Part shown: one piece after another, positions 16,124 through 25,830 of the stretch
Layout: each line of letters opens with the position of its first letter
Numbering within the stretch: the first letter of the stretch is position 1
NCBI RefSeq assembly: GCF_000429505.1
Contig: NZ_AUBZ01000002.1
Span: 186,001-250,000, forward strand
DNA length: 64,000 bases
Origin: Aliagarivorans taiwanensis DSM 22990
Lineage (GTDB): Bacteria > Pseudomonadota > Gammaproteobacteria > Enterobacterales > Celerinatantimonadaceae
Direction: 5' to 3'
Notes under the pieces: model-generated
The model's input: only the letters and a program-made list of their open reading frames with translations
Database searches by the model: none
What the model was told of the DNA's origin: nothing
Made by a program: the position numbers and the translations under genes

Positions 16124-18214
16124 ATGAAATTTCAATTGGGGAAACTGGCTCGGGCTGCATGTCTTGCGCTTTGTGGTTTTAGTTTAAGCTTGTCTGCGGT
16201 TGGCGACGAGCTGAGCTTTACACCTGATTTCACTGATACCGACATCAGCGAGATGATTACCACGGTGGGCCGCAATTTAGACAAGACCATCATTGTCGAC
16301 CCCTCAGTGCGCGGTAAGGTTAACGTACGTAGCTACGATGAACTGACCGAAGAACAATACTACCAATTCTTCTTGAGCATCCTCGATGTCTATGGCTTTG
16401 CGGTTGTGGACATGCCCAACGGCTTTGTCAAGGTTATTCGCGCCAAAGATGCCAAAGGTGCCGCCATCCCGGTGGTTGACTCCGACAGCGATGCGATCGG
16501 CGATGAGATGGTCACCCGTGTGGTGCCGGTAAAGAACGTATCGGTACGTGAACTGGCCCCGCTGCTGCGCCAGCTCAACGACAACGCCGGTGGCGGTAAC
16601 GTGGTGCACTACGACCCCTCGAATGTGATCATGCTGACTGGCCGCGCCGCTGTGGTGAACCGTTTGGTGGAGATCATCCGCCGCGTGGACAAGGCCGGCG
16701 ACCAAGAAGTGGACATCGTGAAGCTGAAATATGCCTCGGCCGATGAAATGGTGCGGATTATCTCCTCGCTAACCGCAACTGCAGCCAAAGGCGGTGGCGG
16801 CGGTGCGGCGGCAACCAACCTGCTAACCCCGAAAGTGGTGGCCGACGAGCGTACTAACAGCATCGTGATCTCCGGTGAGCCAAGCGCCCGTGAGCGGATT
16901 GTTCGCTTGGTCGAAAAATTGGATAGCGAGCTGGAAACCTTTGGTAATACCCGTGTTTTCTATATCCGTTACGCCAAAGCCGGCGATCTGGTGGATGTAC
17001 TTAAAGGCGTAAGCGAAACCGTCGCGGCAGAAGCCGCCGGTGGCAGCAGCAATACCGGTGGCAACCGCTCAAGCCGTAGTTCCTCCCGTGGACAGTTCTC
17101 CATCGAGGCCCACGAAGAGACCAACGCCTTGGTGATCACCGCCCAGCCTGACACCATGCGTACCCTCGAAACCGTGATTAAGCAGCTGGATATCCGCCGC
17201 GCCCAAGTACACGTGGAAGCGATGATCGTGGAAGTGTCTGATGGTGATGGTATCAGCCTAGGCGTGCAGTGGGCTACCGAAGCCGGCGGTACCCAGTTTA
17301 ACGATGGCCTGACGGTGCCGATTACCGAGATTGGCGCGGGCGTATGGCAAGCCCAGCCCACCGAAGGTACCACGACTTGTTCTGGTGCGGGAGACAACCA
17401 AAACTGTACCAGTAACCCCGACCAGCTAGGTAACATCGTACCGCTGGCTAACACCCTGAGCCGGATTAGTGGTGCAGCCTTTGGTTTCTATGGTTCAAAC
17501 TGGGCGGCCTTGATTCAAGCGGCTGCCAACGACACCCGTTCAAACCTGCTGGCAACTCCTTCGATTACCACTCTGGATAACCAAGAAGCCTTTTTTATCG
17601 TCGGTCAGGAAGTGCCGGTAGTGACCGGCTCTTCGGCTGGCTCTAACAATGAGAATCCGTTTACCACGGTGGATCGCCGTGAAGTGGGTATCAAGCTTAA
17701 AGTAACCCCTCAGATCAACGAAGGTGATGCGGTGCAGCTCACCATCGAGCAGGAGGTCTCTAGCGTACAGGGCCAAACCAATATCGATGTGGTGTTCGCG
17801 ACTCGTCAACTGACGACCACGGTGCTGGTGGACAGCGGTGATATGATCATCTTGGGTGGCCTGTTGGACGATCAAGTGGAAGAGAGTAACTCTAAGGTGC
17901 CACTGCTGGGCGATATCCCGGTATTGGGCCATCTGTTCCGCTCCACCGGTACCTCTCAGTCCAAGCGCAACCTGATGGTGTTTATCCGTCCGACCATTAT
18001 TCGCGACTCGGCAACTATGCGTAACGTGAGCTCGCGTAAGTACAGCCAGATCCGAGCGCAGCAGTTACTACGTCAGGAAGAGGGCGTTAACTTGATGCCT
18101 GACCTGCAGATGCCGGTACTACCCGAGTACGGCATCGATCAGGAAATCTCGCCGGAAGAGCAAGCCTATCTGGACTACCTGAAAGAAAAAGCGGCCGCAG
18201 AAGCTGAGGAGTAA
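16124..18214 (+). CDS. gspD: Type II secretion secretin GspD
   Basis: 696 aa, outer-membrane channel. The signal peptide (about 1-27) is followed by N0 (about 29-110), N1-N3 (125-350) with an S/R/G-rich N3 loop near 305-324, and the secretin core (about 355-650). The gate motif VPVVTGS is at 497-503. The cap region contains two cysteines, C419 and C428, that could form a disulfide in the periplasm. The acidic C-terminus (SPEEQAYLDYLKEK) may be the pilotin-binding S domain, but no gspS is nearby. Confidence 0.96.
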   Translation: MKFQLGKLARAACLALCGFSLSLSAVGDELSFTPDFTDTDISEMITTVGRNLDKTIIVDPSVRGKVNVRSYDELTEEQYYQFFLSILDVYGFAVVDMPNGFVKVIRAKDAKGAAIPVVDSDSDAIGDEMVTRVVPVKNVSVRELAPLLRQLNDNAGGGNVVHYDPSNVIMLTGRAAVVNRLVEIIRRVDKAGDQEVDIVKLKYASADEMVRIISSLTATAAKGGGGGAAATNLLTPKVVADERTNSIVISGEPSARERIVRLVEKLDSELETFGNTRVFYIRYAKAGDLVDVLKGVSETVAAEAAGGSSNTGGNRSSRSSSRGQFSIEAHEETNALVITAQPDTMRTLETVIKQLDIRRAQVHVEAMIVEVSDGDGISLGVQWATEAGGTQFNDGLTVPITEIGAGVWQAQPTEGTTTCSGAGDNQNCTSNPDQLGNIVPLANTLSRISGAAFGFYGSNWAALIQAAANDTRSNLLATPSITTLDNQEAFFIVGQEVPVVTGSSAGSNNENPFTTVDRREVGIKLKVTPQINEGDAVQLTIEQEVSSVQGQTNIDVVFATRQLTTTVLVDSGDMIILGGLLDDQVEESNSKVPLLGDIPVLGHLFRSTGTSQSKRNLMVFIRPTIIRDSATMRNVSSRKYSQIRAQQLLRQEEGVNLMPDLQMPVLPEYGIDQEISPEEQAYLDYLKEKAAAEAEE

Positions 18215-18217
18215 GCG

Positions 18218-19747
18218 GTGAGCGATTTAGCCAAGTTTGAAGATGAAAAGGCACTGGTTAGCGACACCCCTCATCTAAGCGAAGAGGGAAGCCTGCAGCT
18301 GCCTTACATGTTCGCCAAGCAGCACGGTGTGCTGCTCGAGGCCGCCGAGCAAGGCTTGGTGTTGCAGCACAAAGCTCAGCCAAGCTTGGCAGTGCTGTGT
18401 GAAGTACGCCGGGTTGTCGGAAAGGCCTTTAGCTGCCAGCCGCTGGATGATGAAGCCTTTGAAGCGCGTATGGCCGAGGCCTATCAGCGCGACTCCTCAG
18501 AGGCTCGCCAGTTGATGGAAGATATCGGTAACGATATGGACTTCTACACCTTGGCTGAAGAGCTACCCGAGAACGAAGACCTGCTCGAATCAGAAGATGA
18601 TGCGCCGATTATCAAGCTGATCAACGCCATGCTGGGCGAAGCGATCAAAGAAGGCGCCAGTGATATCCATATCGAGACCTTCGAAGCCACCTTGGTGATC
18701 CGCTTCCGTATTGATGGGGTGCTGCGCGAAATCCTGCGCCCCAACCGTAAACTGGCGGCGCTGCTGGTATCGCGGATCAAGGTAATGGCGCGCCTCGATA
18801 TTGCCGAGAAGCGGGTACCGCAAGATGGCCGGATCTCGCTGCGAGTGGCCGGCCGTGCGGTGGATGTGCGGGTATCGACCATGCCATCGAGCCATGGCGA
18901 GCGGGTGGTGCTGCGTCTTCTCGATAAGAACAACGCCCGTTTGATGTTGGCCAACTTAGGTTTGGCGAAAGAGTACCAAGAGCATATCAGCGAGCTGCTG
19001 CGTAAGCCGCACGGGATTATTCTGGTAACCGGTCCGACCGGTTCCGGTAAGTCCACCACGTTGTATGCTGGCCTCAATGAAATCAACAGCAAAGACCGCA
19101 ATATCCTGACCGTGGAAGACCCCATCGAGTACAACATCGAAGGAATCGGCCAAACCCAGGTGAACACCAAGGTGGATATGACCTTTGCCCGTGGCCTGCG
19201 CGCGATTTTGCGTCAAGACCCGGATGTGGTGATGATCGGTGAGATCCGTGACCTGGAAACCGCCCAGATTGCGGTGCAAGCCAGTTTGACCGGTCACCTT
19301 GTACTATCGACCCTGCACACTAACACCGCGATTGGCTCGGTGACCCGTCTGCGGGACATGGGGGTTGAGCCCTTCCTGCTGTCTTCAAGTTTGTTGGCAG
19401 TGCTGGCCCAGCGCTTGGTGCGTACCCTGTGCCCGGATTGCCGCGAACCCCACCACGCCACTGCCCGTGAGCAGAAGATGCTGGGTATTGAGATCGATGC
19501 TCAAGTGTATCGACCCGTGGGTTGTGAGAGCTGTAACCACACCGGCTACCGTGGCCGTACCGGTATCCACGAGCTACTACTGGTGACCGATGAAGTGCGT
19601 GAGATGATCCACAGTGGCGGCAGCGAGCAGGAGATCGAAGCTGCCGTGCGCGACCACTGCCCAAGTATTCGTCAGGATGGCTTGAACAAAGTATTGGCCG
19701 GCATTACCAGCCTTGAAGAAGTATTGCGGGTGACGAGGGAAGGATAG
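18218..19747 (+). CDS. gspE: Type II secretion ATPase GspE
   Basis: 509 aa from GTG 18218, 3 nt after gspD. It is the cytoplasmic hexameric ATPase that powers pseudopilus assembly. Walker [10 protein letters not shown] is at 272-280, the Asp box and Walker [10 protein letters not shown] at 337-345, and the His box follows (STLHTN). The C-terminal zinc module has cysteines at 405/408 and 436/439. The N-terminal N1E/N2E region docks on GspL. Confidence 0.96.
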   Translation: MSDLAKFEDEKALVSDTPHLSEEGSLQLPYMFAKQHGVLLEAAEQGLVLQHKAQPSLAVLCEVRRVVGKAFSCQPLDDEAFEARMAEAYQRDSSEARQLMEDIGNDMDFYTLAEELPENEDLLESEDDAPIIKLINAMLGEAIKEGASDIHIETFEATLVIRFRIDGVLREILRPNRKLAALLVSRIKVMARLDIAEKRVPQDGRISLRVAGRAVDVRVSTMPSSHGERVVLRLLDKNNARLMLANLGLAKEYQEHISELLRKPHGIILVTGPTGSGKSTTLYAGLNEINSKDRNILTVEDPIEYNIEGIGQTQVNTKVDMTFARGLRAILRQDPDVVMIGEIRDLETAQIAVQASLTGHLVLSTLHTNTAIGSVTRLRDMGVEPFLLSSSLLAVLAQRLVRTLCPDCREPHHATAREQKMLGIEIDAQVYRPVGCESCNHTGYRGRTGIHELLLVTDEVREMIHSGGSEQEIEAAVRDHCPSIRQDGLNKVLAGITSLEEVLRVTREG

Positions 19748-19748
19748 C

Positions 19749-20963
19749 GTGCCAGCATTTGAGTATCAGGCCTTTGATGGTAAGGGCAAAAAACGCAAAG
19801 GCGTGATGGAGGCGGACAACGCTCGCCAAGTGCGCAGTAACCTGCGTGAGCAGCGTCTGACCCCCTTATATATCGAGCCGATTGCCGACAAACAACAAGC
19901 AAGCAAAGGTAAAACCAGCTTCCGCAGAGGCATCAGTGCCTCCGATTTGGCCTTGGTCACCCGCCAACTGGCGACGCTGGTAGCAGCGGCCATGCCAGTG
20001 GAAGAAGCGCTAAGAGCGGTGGCCCAGCAGAGCGAAAAGTCCCGCATCAAAAGCATTATGCTGGGGGTGCGCGGCAAGGTCGTTGAGGGTTACTCCTTGG
20101 CCGAAAGTCTGGCGGATTATCCGCAAGCCTTTGAAAAACTCTATTGCTCGATGGTGGCGGCGGGTGAGAAATCTGGCCACTTAGACGAAGTACTGGAGCG
20201 CTTGGCCGACTACACCGAACAGCGCCAAGCGATGCGCATGAAGACCATGCAGGCGCTGATCTACCCCACCGTACTGACCTTGGTCTCCATCGGCATTATC
20301 GCCATCTTGCTAGTAGCGGTGGTGCCAAAAGTGGTGCAGCAGTTTGAGCATATGGGCCAGGATTTGCCCGGGATGACCGTGGCATTGATTGCCATGAGTG
20401 ATTTTGTCGCTGCCTACGGTCTTTATGTGCTGGTGACGATCTTGCTGCTGATGGTGCTAGGCCAACGCTTGTTGATGCGCGATAGTCTGCGCCTTGGTTG
20501 GCATCGCCAGTATCTTAAACTGCCGGTGCTGGGCAAGGTGGCCAAAGGCCTGAACACCGCCCGTTTTGCCCGTACTTTAAGTATTTTGAACTCATCGGCG
20601 GTACCGCTACTCGAAGGGATGAACATCGCCGGTGACGTACTGACCAATGACTACGCGCGGGGGCAGGTACTAGAAGCCGCCGGCAAGGTTCGTGAAGGGA
20701 CCAGCCTGCATCAATCGTTGGATGCAACCGGCTTGTTCCCGCCCATGATGCTGCATATGATCGCCTCCGGTGAGCGCTCTGGCGAGTTGGACTCGATGCT
20801 GGAGCGGGCAGCTGATAACCAAGAACGGCAATTTGCCAATCAGGTTACCCTGGCCTTAGGGATATTTGAGCCAGCGCTAATCATCACTATGGCAGGTGTG
20901 GTGCTATTTATCGTAATGGCCATCATGCTGCCCTTATTAGAATTAAACAATATGGTCGGCTAA
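19749..20963 (+). CDS. gspF: Type II secretion inner-membrane platform GspF
   Basis: 404 aa from GTG 19749, directly after gspE. Two homologous cytoplasmic T2SSF helical bundles (about 70-190 and 272-395) alternate with three membrane helices (about 170-192, 220-245 and 375-400). It begins MPAFEYQAFDGKGKKRKGV, the usual GspF start. It is thought to couple GspE to pseudopilin extraction. Confidence 0.96.
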   Translation: MPAFEYQAFDGKGKKRKGVMEADNARQVRSNLREQRLTPLYIEPIADKQQASKGKTSFRRGISASDLALVTRQLATLVAAAMPVEEALRAVAQQSEKSRIKSIMLGVRGKVVEGYSLAESLADYPQAFEKLYCSMVAAGEKSGHLDEVLERLADYTEQRQAMRMKTMQALIYPTVLTLVSIGIIAILLVAVVPKVVQQFEHMGQDLPGMTVALIAMSDFVAAYGLYVLVTILLLMVLGQRLLMRDSLRLGWHRQYLKLPVLGKVAKGLNTARFARTLSILNSSAVPLLEGMNIAGDVLTNDYARGQVLEAAGKVREGTSLHQSLDATGLFPPMMLHMIASGERSGELDSMLERAADNQERQFANQVTLALGIFEPALIITMAGVVLFIVMAIMLPLLELNNMVG

Positions 20964-20988
20964 GGCCGACAGTTCAGGGGGAGTAACT

Positions 20989-21423
20989 ATGAACAAGCAA
21001 AAGCGCCAGGGTCAGAAGGGTTTTACCTTGTTGGAAGTAATGGTGGTCATCGTAATTCTGGGGATCTTGGCCAGCCTGGTGGTGCCCAACTTGATGGGTA
21101 ACAAAGAACAAGCGGATCGCCAGAAAGCGATCGCCGATATCGTGGCATTAGAAAATGCCCTCGATATGTACCGTCTCAACCACAGCCGCTACCCAACTAC
21201 CGACCAAGGTCTGGAAGCGTTAGTGAGCCAACCAACCTCTGGCCCTGAGCCGCGTAACTACCCAGATGGTGGCTACTTGCGCCGTTTGCCAAAAGACCCA
21301 TGGGGCAACGACTACATCCTGATCAGCCCGGGAGAGCGCGGTCGCGTTGATGTGTTCACTGCTGGCCCTGATGGCGAGGAAGGCACCAACGACGATATCG
21401 GTAACTGGAATCTAGACCAGTAA
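20989..21423 (+). CDS. gspG: Major pseudopilin GspG
   Basis: 144 aa. The prepilin peptidase site is KG|FTLLEVMVVIVILG, with the cleavage glycine at residue 11 and Glu at +5 of the mature chain. The C-terminal beta domain has YRLNHSRYPTTDQGLEALV, KDPWGNDY and DVFTAGPDGEEGTNDDIGNW, the calcium-site region of GspG. It is the main subunit of the periplasmic pseudopilus. It is preceded by AGGGGGA. Confidence 0.97.
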   Translation: MNKQKRQGQKGFTLLEVMVVIVILGILASLVVPNLMGNKEQADRQKAIADIVALENALDMYRLNHSRYPTTDQGLEALVSQPTSGPEPRNYPDGGYLRRLPKDPWGNDYILISPGERGRVDVFTAGPDGEEGTNDDIGNWNLDQ

Positions 21424-21425
21424 CC

Positions 21426-22010
21426 ATGCGAACTCGCCTGCCCAAGTGCCAGCAGGGCTTCACCCTGCTGGAGATCATTTTGGTGTGTGTGATGATGGCG
21501 GTGGCGGTAAGCGTCGCGGTAATGAACATCTCCACCTCCAATGACAGCAAAGACATGGAGATCCAGGTTAAGCGGCTGGCCGCGTTGCTGCAGTTTGCGC
21601 AAGAGCAGGCGTTGATGACCGGCCGTGATTACGGCCTGATTAGCGATGAGATCAGCTACCAGTTTCTGGAGTTGGAAGGCGATAACTGGCAACCCGCTAC
21701 CGATGAGATGTTCCGCCGCCGTGAGCTACAAGAGCCCTATACCTTGGAGCTGTCGCTCGGCGACTGGCAACAAGATAGCGACGGCTACGTTAGCCAAAGT
21801 CTGGGCCTGTTCGAAGGCGGCCTGTTGGAGCAAGACTTTATTACCGCTGATGACGAGAAGAAGATTCAGCCGCAGGTGATGATCCTCAGTAGCGGCGAAG
21901 TGACGCCCTTTAGTTTGACCGTTGAACACGAAGATCTGGACCTTATCTGGAGCGTACGTAGCGATGACTTGGGTCAGATTGAGGTCTACCCCGGGGAGCC
22001 AGAGCAATGA
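21426..22010 (+). CDS. gspH: Minor pseudopilin GspH
   Basis: 194 aa. The type III leader MRTRLPKCQQG|FTLLEIILV carries Glu at +5. The globular domain has the usual GspH features (RLAALLQFAQEQALMTGRDYGL, FRRRELQEPYTLELSLGDW). It starts 2 nt after the gspG stop and overlaps gspI by 4 nt. Confidence 0.92.
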   Translation: MRTRLPKCQQGFTLLEIILVCVMMAVAVSVAVMNISTSNDSKDMEIQVKRLAALLQFAQEQALMTGRDYGLISDEISYQFLELEGDNWQPATDEMFRRRELQEPYTLELSLGDWQQDSDGYVSQSLGLFEGGLLEQDFITADDEKKIQPQVMILSSGEVTPFSLTVEHEDLDLIWSVRSDDLGQIEVYPGEPEQ

Positions 22011-22369
22011 AGCGCCAGCGCGGGATGACCCTGCTAGAGGTAATGGTGGCGATGGCGATTCTGGCGACAGCCGGTGCGGCGGTGGTCAAGGCTGCTGCAG
22101 AAAACCTCAATAGTATCAGTTTTTTACGTGAAAAGAGCTTTGCCCTATGGGTGGCAGACAACCGCTTGTCGGAGATTAAACTCTCCGGTGCCTGGCCGGG
22201 AACCGCCCTGCGAAAAGGCGAGGAAGAGTTCGCCGATCGCACCTGGTATTGGCAAAGCCAGGGCGTTGAGACCGCCAGCAATGATTTTTTAGCGGTGCGC
22301 GTGACGGTCAGCAAGGACAAGGAGGGCAAGCAGGTGATGGCTGAGCTGACCTCCTATGTGAGTCGCTGA
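22007..22369 (+). CDS. gspI: Minor pseudopilin GspI
   Basis: 120 aa with the very short leader MKRQRG|MTLLEVMVAMAIL. The body contains FALWVADNRLSEIKL and RTWYWQS, as in GspI. It is part of the I-J-K tip complex. It overlaps gspH (ATGA) and gspJ (TGATG). Confidence 0.94.
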   Translation: MKRQRGMTLLEVMVAMAILATAGAAVVKAAAENLNSISFLREKSFALWVADNRLSEIKLSGAWPGTALRKGEEEFADRTWYWQSQGVETASNDFLAVRVTVSKDKEGKQVMAELTSYVSR

Positions 22370-23109
22370 TGAGGGCGAACACCAAGCGCCAGCAACGCGG
22401 CTTCACCTTTCTAGAGATGCTGATGGCCATCGCCATCTTTGCCTTTTTGGCTGTCGCCGCGTATCAGCTTTTGGCGGGCGTGCAGCAATCGGATGAGCTC
22501 TCCGAGCGCCATGGCGCTCGCTTGCGCCAAGTACAGCGCGCCATGACGGTGATGCAGCGTGATTTTAGCCAGATGGCCGCGCGGCCATTTCGCGATGAGA
22601 GCCAAGAGCAGCGCCCACTGTTTAAGATGGAAAAGTTTCTCCATGGCAGCGATGCCGGTGCGGTGGAGATGGTCAGCCTCGGTTGGCGAAACCCACAGGC
22701 GATGTTGCCGCGCTCGGAGCTGCAGCGCAGCAGCTACCTGCTTAAAGACCAGCAGTTGATTAAGGCCTTTTACAACTACCCCGATGCGGTGGTGGGGCAA
22801 GAGCCACGCGAACAGGTGCTGCTGGACCAGGTTGAAGACCTCAACTTTCGGGTTTATCAAAACGGTAGCTGGCGCGAGAGTTTCGGCGAGACCGACGCCT
22901 TGCCGCAAGGGGTGGAAGTGACCATCCTTACTGCCGACTACGGCGAGCTGCGCCGAGTGTTTTTGGTACCGCAAGGTGAGCGCGGCGTTGTGTTGCAACA
23001 GGCACAGGATCAGCCGACCAACAGCAACCAAGGGAATAATAATCAGGGTGGCAACAGCCAAGGTGGGAACAACCAGGGCGGGAATAACCAAGGCGGAGGT
23101 CAGCAGTGA
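22369..23109 (+). CDS. gspJ: Minor pseudopilin GspJ with unusual N/Q/G-rich tail
   Basis: 246 aa. The leader KRQQRG|FTFLEMLMAIAIF has Glu at +5. The core matches GspJ (RLRQVQRAMTVMQRDFSQM, LGWRNPQ, REQVLLDQVEDLNFRVY). After about residue 217 the chain ends in roughly 28 residues of NQGG/NSQGG units, longer and more repetitive than usual for GspJ. The tail may be a flexible spacer or a slippage product. It overlaps the gspK GTG start. Confidence 0.92.
   Translation: MRANTKRQQRGFTFLEMLMAIAIFAFLAVAAYQLLAGVQQSDELSERHGARLRQVQRAMTVMQRDFSQMAARPFRDESQEQRPLFKMEKFLHGSDAGAVEMVSLGWRNPQAMLPRSELQRSSYLLKDQQLIKAFYNYPDAVVGQEPREQVLLDQVEDLNFRVYQNGSWRESFGETDALPQGVEVTILTADYGELRRVFLVPQGERGVVLQQAQDQPTNSNQGNNNQGGNSQGGNNQGGNNQGGGQQ
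23020..23106 (+). repeat. Imperfect 15-bp coding repeats (NQGG units) in gspJ
   Basis: Five or so units of the form AACAACCAGGGCGGG encode N-N-Q-G-G with synonymous and N/S variation. Third-position differences between units suggest the array is not freshly made. Confidence 0.8.
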
Positions 23110-24083
23110 GCGGACTGAAGCGCCAACGTGGGGTCGCACTGCTTACCATCATGTTGATACTGGCGGTGATGGTACTGATCGCCTCCCAGTTTAGTCAGCG
23201 CTTGCAGCTAGACATTGCCCGCGCCACCAACTTACAGCAGTACACCCACTTGCAGTGGCTGGCATCGGGTGGTGAGGCCTTCGCTGTGTCAGTGCTTAAG
23301 CAGGATGTGAAGGACGACGATAACGTTCACCTCGAGCAATACTGGGCTACCGAGGGGCTGGTGCTGCCAGTAGAAGATTCGATGCTCAGCGGCCGCATTC
23401 GCGATATGCAGGCCTGCTTTAACCTGAATGCGCTGGGCCAGCCAAACCGCGCCGATGGTCAACCGCCGCGGGTGGTCGATCAGTTTATTGCCTTGCTGGT
23501 GGCGCTTGAGGTGGAGGGCTATCTGGCTGAGCAGATCGCTGACTCGCTGCGAGACTGGATCGATGCCGATACCATTCCCCATCCGCTGGGCGCTGAAGAT
23601 AGTACCTATGAAGCGATGAACCCGCCGTATTTGCCAGCCAATGGGCCGCTGGCCGACCGCTCTGAGTTGCGGGCGATTAATGGGGTGACTGCTGCGGTGT
23701 ATCAAAAGGTCGAGCCCTATGTTTGTGCCTTGCCAGAAGGCACCCAAGTTTTTAATGTGAATACTATCAGTGAAGAGCATCCGGAGTTATTGGTAGCCCT
23801 GTTTCAACCGCAGTTGGATCTGTATGGCGCACAGCAGGTGTTGGCCGATCGACCACGCGAGGGTTACAACAGTGTGGAGGAGTATATGACTCACCCAATG
23901 CTGACCGGTATTTCACTGACTCAGAGTAATCTTTCCAATGCCATGTCACTGAGCTCCAGTTATTTTGAAGCCGACGTGAAAGTAGAAAATGAACAAGGAC
24001 AAGCGCACATGAGAAGCTTGATCAAGCGCAGCGGCAATGACCAGTTTGTGGTACTGCGCCGGAAAACAGGGGGTGGCCTGTGA
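23106..24083 (+). CDS. gspK: Minor pseudopilin GspK
   Basis: 325 aa from GTG 23106. The leader MSGLKRQRG|VALLTIMLILAVMV has Thr rather than Glu at +5, which is normal for GspK, the tip subunit. The large alpha domain has DMQACFNLNALGQ, LRDWIDAD and ELRAINGV. C-terminal conserved NVNTI is present. It overlaps gspJ and gspL. Confidence 0.94.
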   Translation: MSGLKRQRGVALLTIMLILAVMVLIASQFSQRLQLDIARATNLQQYTHLQWLASGGEAFAVSVLKQDVKDDDNVHLEQYWATEGLVLPVEDSMLSGRIRDMQACFNLNALGQPNRADGQPPRVVDQFIALLVALEVEGYLAEQIADSLRDWIDADTIPHPLGAEDSTYEAMNPPYLPANGPLADRSELRAINGVTAAVYQKVEPYVCALPEGTQVFNVNTISEEHPELLVALFQPQLDLYGAQQVLADRPREGYNSVEEYMTHPMLTGISLTQSNLSNAMSLSSSYFEADVKVENEQGQAHMRSLIKRSGNDQFVVLRRKTGGGL

Positions 24084-25363
24084 GTGAACAGTTATTCGTT
24101 CGCCTAAGCGCCGACCCGCTCGCCGCCATTCCGTGGTTGGTGTGGTCCTCGAGCGAGAAAGAGGTCATCGCCTCCGGTGAGCTGAGTGACGCCAGCCAGT
24201 TGGTGAGCTTGCAAGATAAGCAACAGCAGCGCCCGTTGCAGATCCTGGTTAGTGCCGCCGATCTGCTAATTACCCCGCTTGAGCTGCCACGCTCCGCCCA
24301 ACGCTCTTGGCAGCAAGTGGCGGTGTTTATGCTGGAAGAGCAGCTGGCCCAAGCGCCGGAAGATCTGCATGTCGCACTGCTCGGTAAGACTGGCAATCAG
24401 ATGATGTTTGCAGTACTGGACCATCAACTGATGACCCGTTGGCAAGGCTGGCTAGAGGATGCCGGGCTGGAAAGCAGCAGCTGGCAGGTGGATGCGCTGT
24501 GCCTGCCACAGCCTGACTCCGGGCAGCTGAGCGCGCTGCAATTAGGCCAACAATGGCTACTACGAGATGCCCAAGGGCGGGCGCTCGCCGTCGATCAAAG
24601 CTGGCTAGATAGCGCCATTGCCGCTCTGGCAGACGAACAGGCCCTGCAACAGGCTGCTGAGTCCGATCCATCAGAAGGTGAAGAAGACGAGTCAGACCAA
24701 CTGCAAGCGGACGAAGTCAGCGACACGTTGGTGGTACGCCATTACAGCAGCGCACCCGCAAGCAAACCCGCTGGCGTGCAGTGGCAGGCAGAAACCCCTG
24801 AGCTGGCGATGCAGTTACTGGCTGAGGGCGCGAGAGCCTATAGTCACAACCTGCTGCAAGGCATCTATCGCAGCGAAGGCGCGCTGACCAAACTGTGGCG
24901 TCAATGGCGCAAGGTCGCAGTGGCTGCCGGTGTCTGCTTTGTGATGGCGTTAGGTCAGCAAGGCGCCCAGTGGTATGTTGCCAAGCAACAGGCGGATCAG
25001 CTACAGGAGCAAATCCGCGAGGTCTATCAGCGGGTATTCCCAGATGTACAACGGGTGCGCGATGGCCGTATTCGTGGCGATTTCCGCCGCGCCTTGGCGC
25101 AACTGGAGCAGGGCGATGAGCAGGCCTTCTTTGCCATGATGAATCACGTGGGCAGCGAGATCGCTAAGATCGATGATTTCTCGCCACGCAGTATGCGTTT
25201 TGAGCAAAACAAGCAAGAGATCCGCCTACAGGCCCAAGCCAAAGAGTTCCAACATTTTGAGCAGCTGCGACAGGCGCTGGCGCCGCTAGAGACCGAGCAG
25301 GGCACTTTGAACAGTACCGATCAGGGCGTTAACGGCTCGCTGGTAATTAGGAGGCAGCCATGA
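24080..25363 (+). CDS. gspL: Type II secretion inner-membrane protein GspL
   Basis: 427 aa from GTG 24080. The cytoplasmic actin-like domain (about 1-245) binds GspE. An acidic linker (about 193-220) precedes the transmembrane helix (about 274-293, VAVAAGVCFVMALGQQG). The periplasmic ferredoxin-like domain lies at the C-terminus (SPRSMRFEQNKQEIRLQA). It overlaps gspK and gspM by 4 nt each. Confidence 0.92.
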   Translation: MSEQLFVRLSADPLAAIPWLVWSSSEKEVIASGELSDASQLVSLQDKQQQRPLQILVSAADLLITPLELPRSAQRSWQQVAVFMLEEQLAQAPEDLHVALLGKTGNQMMFAVLDHQLMTRWQGWLEDAGLESSSWQVDALCLPQPDSGQLSALQLGQQWLLRDAQGRALAVDQSWLDSAIAALADEQALQQAAESDPSEGEEDESDQLQADEVSDTLVVRHYSSAPASKPAGVQWQAETPELAMQLLAEGARAYSHNLLQGIYRSEGALTKLWRQWRKVAVAAGVCFVMALGQQGAQWYVAKQQADQLQEQIREVYQRVFPDVQRVRDGRIRGDFRRALAQLEQGDEQAFFAMMNHVGSEIAKIDDFSPRSMRFEQNKQEIRLQAQAKEFQHFEQLRQALAPLETEQGTLNSTDQGVNGSLVIRRQP

Positions 25364-25830
25364 AGCAGTGGTGGCAAGGTCTGAATCTACGTGAACAGCA
25401 ACTGGTCGGCATAATGGCCGTGTTGGTGCTGATTGCCGTCTTGTTCTGGGGCGTGTGGCGCCCGGTGGTAGAGGCCAAAGAGCAGCAGCAACAGCGCGTC
25501 ACTAGCCAGCAGCAGACTCTGAGCTGGGTGCGTCAGCAAGGCGAGTTGCTGTTGTCTCAAGGAAATCGTCAAGCCCGTCCGGATTCGGTGAACGTGAACC
25601 AGGCGGTGAGTTCAAGTGCACGTCAACAAGCGATTAAGCTGGCGCGTATTCAGCCGCGTGGCGATGAGGTGGAGGTGTGGATCGAGGACGTGGTGTTTGA
25701 TCGGCTGGTGAACTGGCTGCGCCTGCTCGATACCCGTTATGGCATCGTCATCGATACTTTGGATATCGAAGCCCAGCAAACCCCGGGCGTAGTCAATGTG
25801 CGTCGTTTGAAGTTGAGTAAACGCCAATGA
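25360..25830 (+). CDS. gspM: Type II secretion protein GspM
   Basis: 156 aa. A short cytoplasmic N-terminus begins MKQWWQGLNLREQQLV, a membrane helix follows (about 15-34), then a Q-rich coiled coil and a periplasmic ferredoxin-like domain ending VVNVRRLKLSKRQ. It pairs with GspL on the inner membrane. It is coupled to both neighbours by ATGA overlaps. Confidence 0.92.
   Translation: MKQWWQGLNLREQQLVGIMAVLVLIAVLFWGVWRPVVEAKEQQQQRVTSQQQTLSWVRQQGELLLSQGNRQARPDSVNVNQAVSSSARQQAIKLARIQPRGDEVEVWIEDVVFDRLVNWLRLLDTRYGIVIDTLDIEAQQTPGVVNVRRLKLSKRQ

Noticed and set aside
23020-23106. CRISPR-like short repeats
   Set aside because: The units are contiguous coding repeats without spacers; no CRISPR array or cas gene is in the window.
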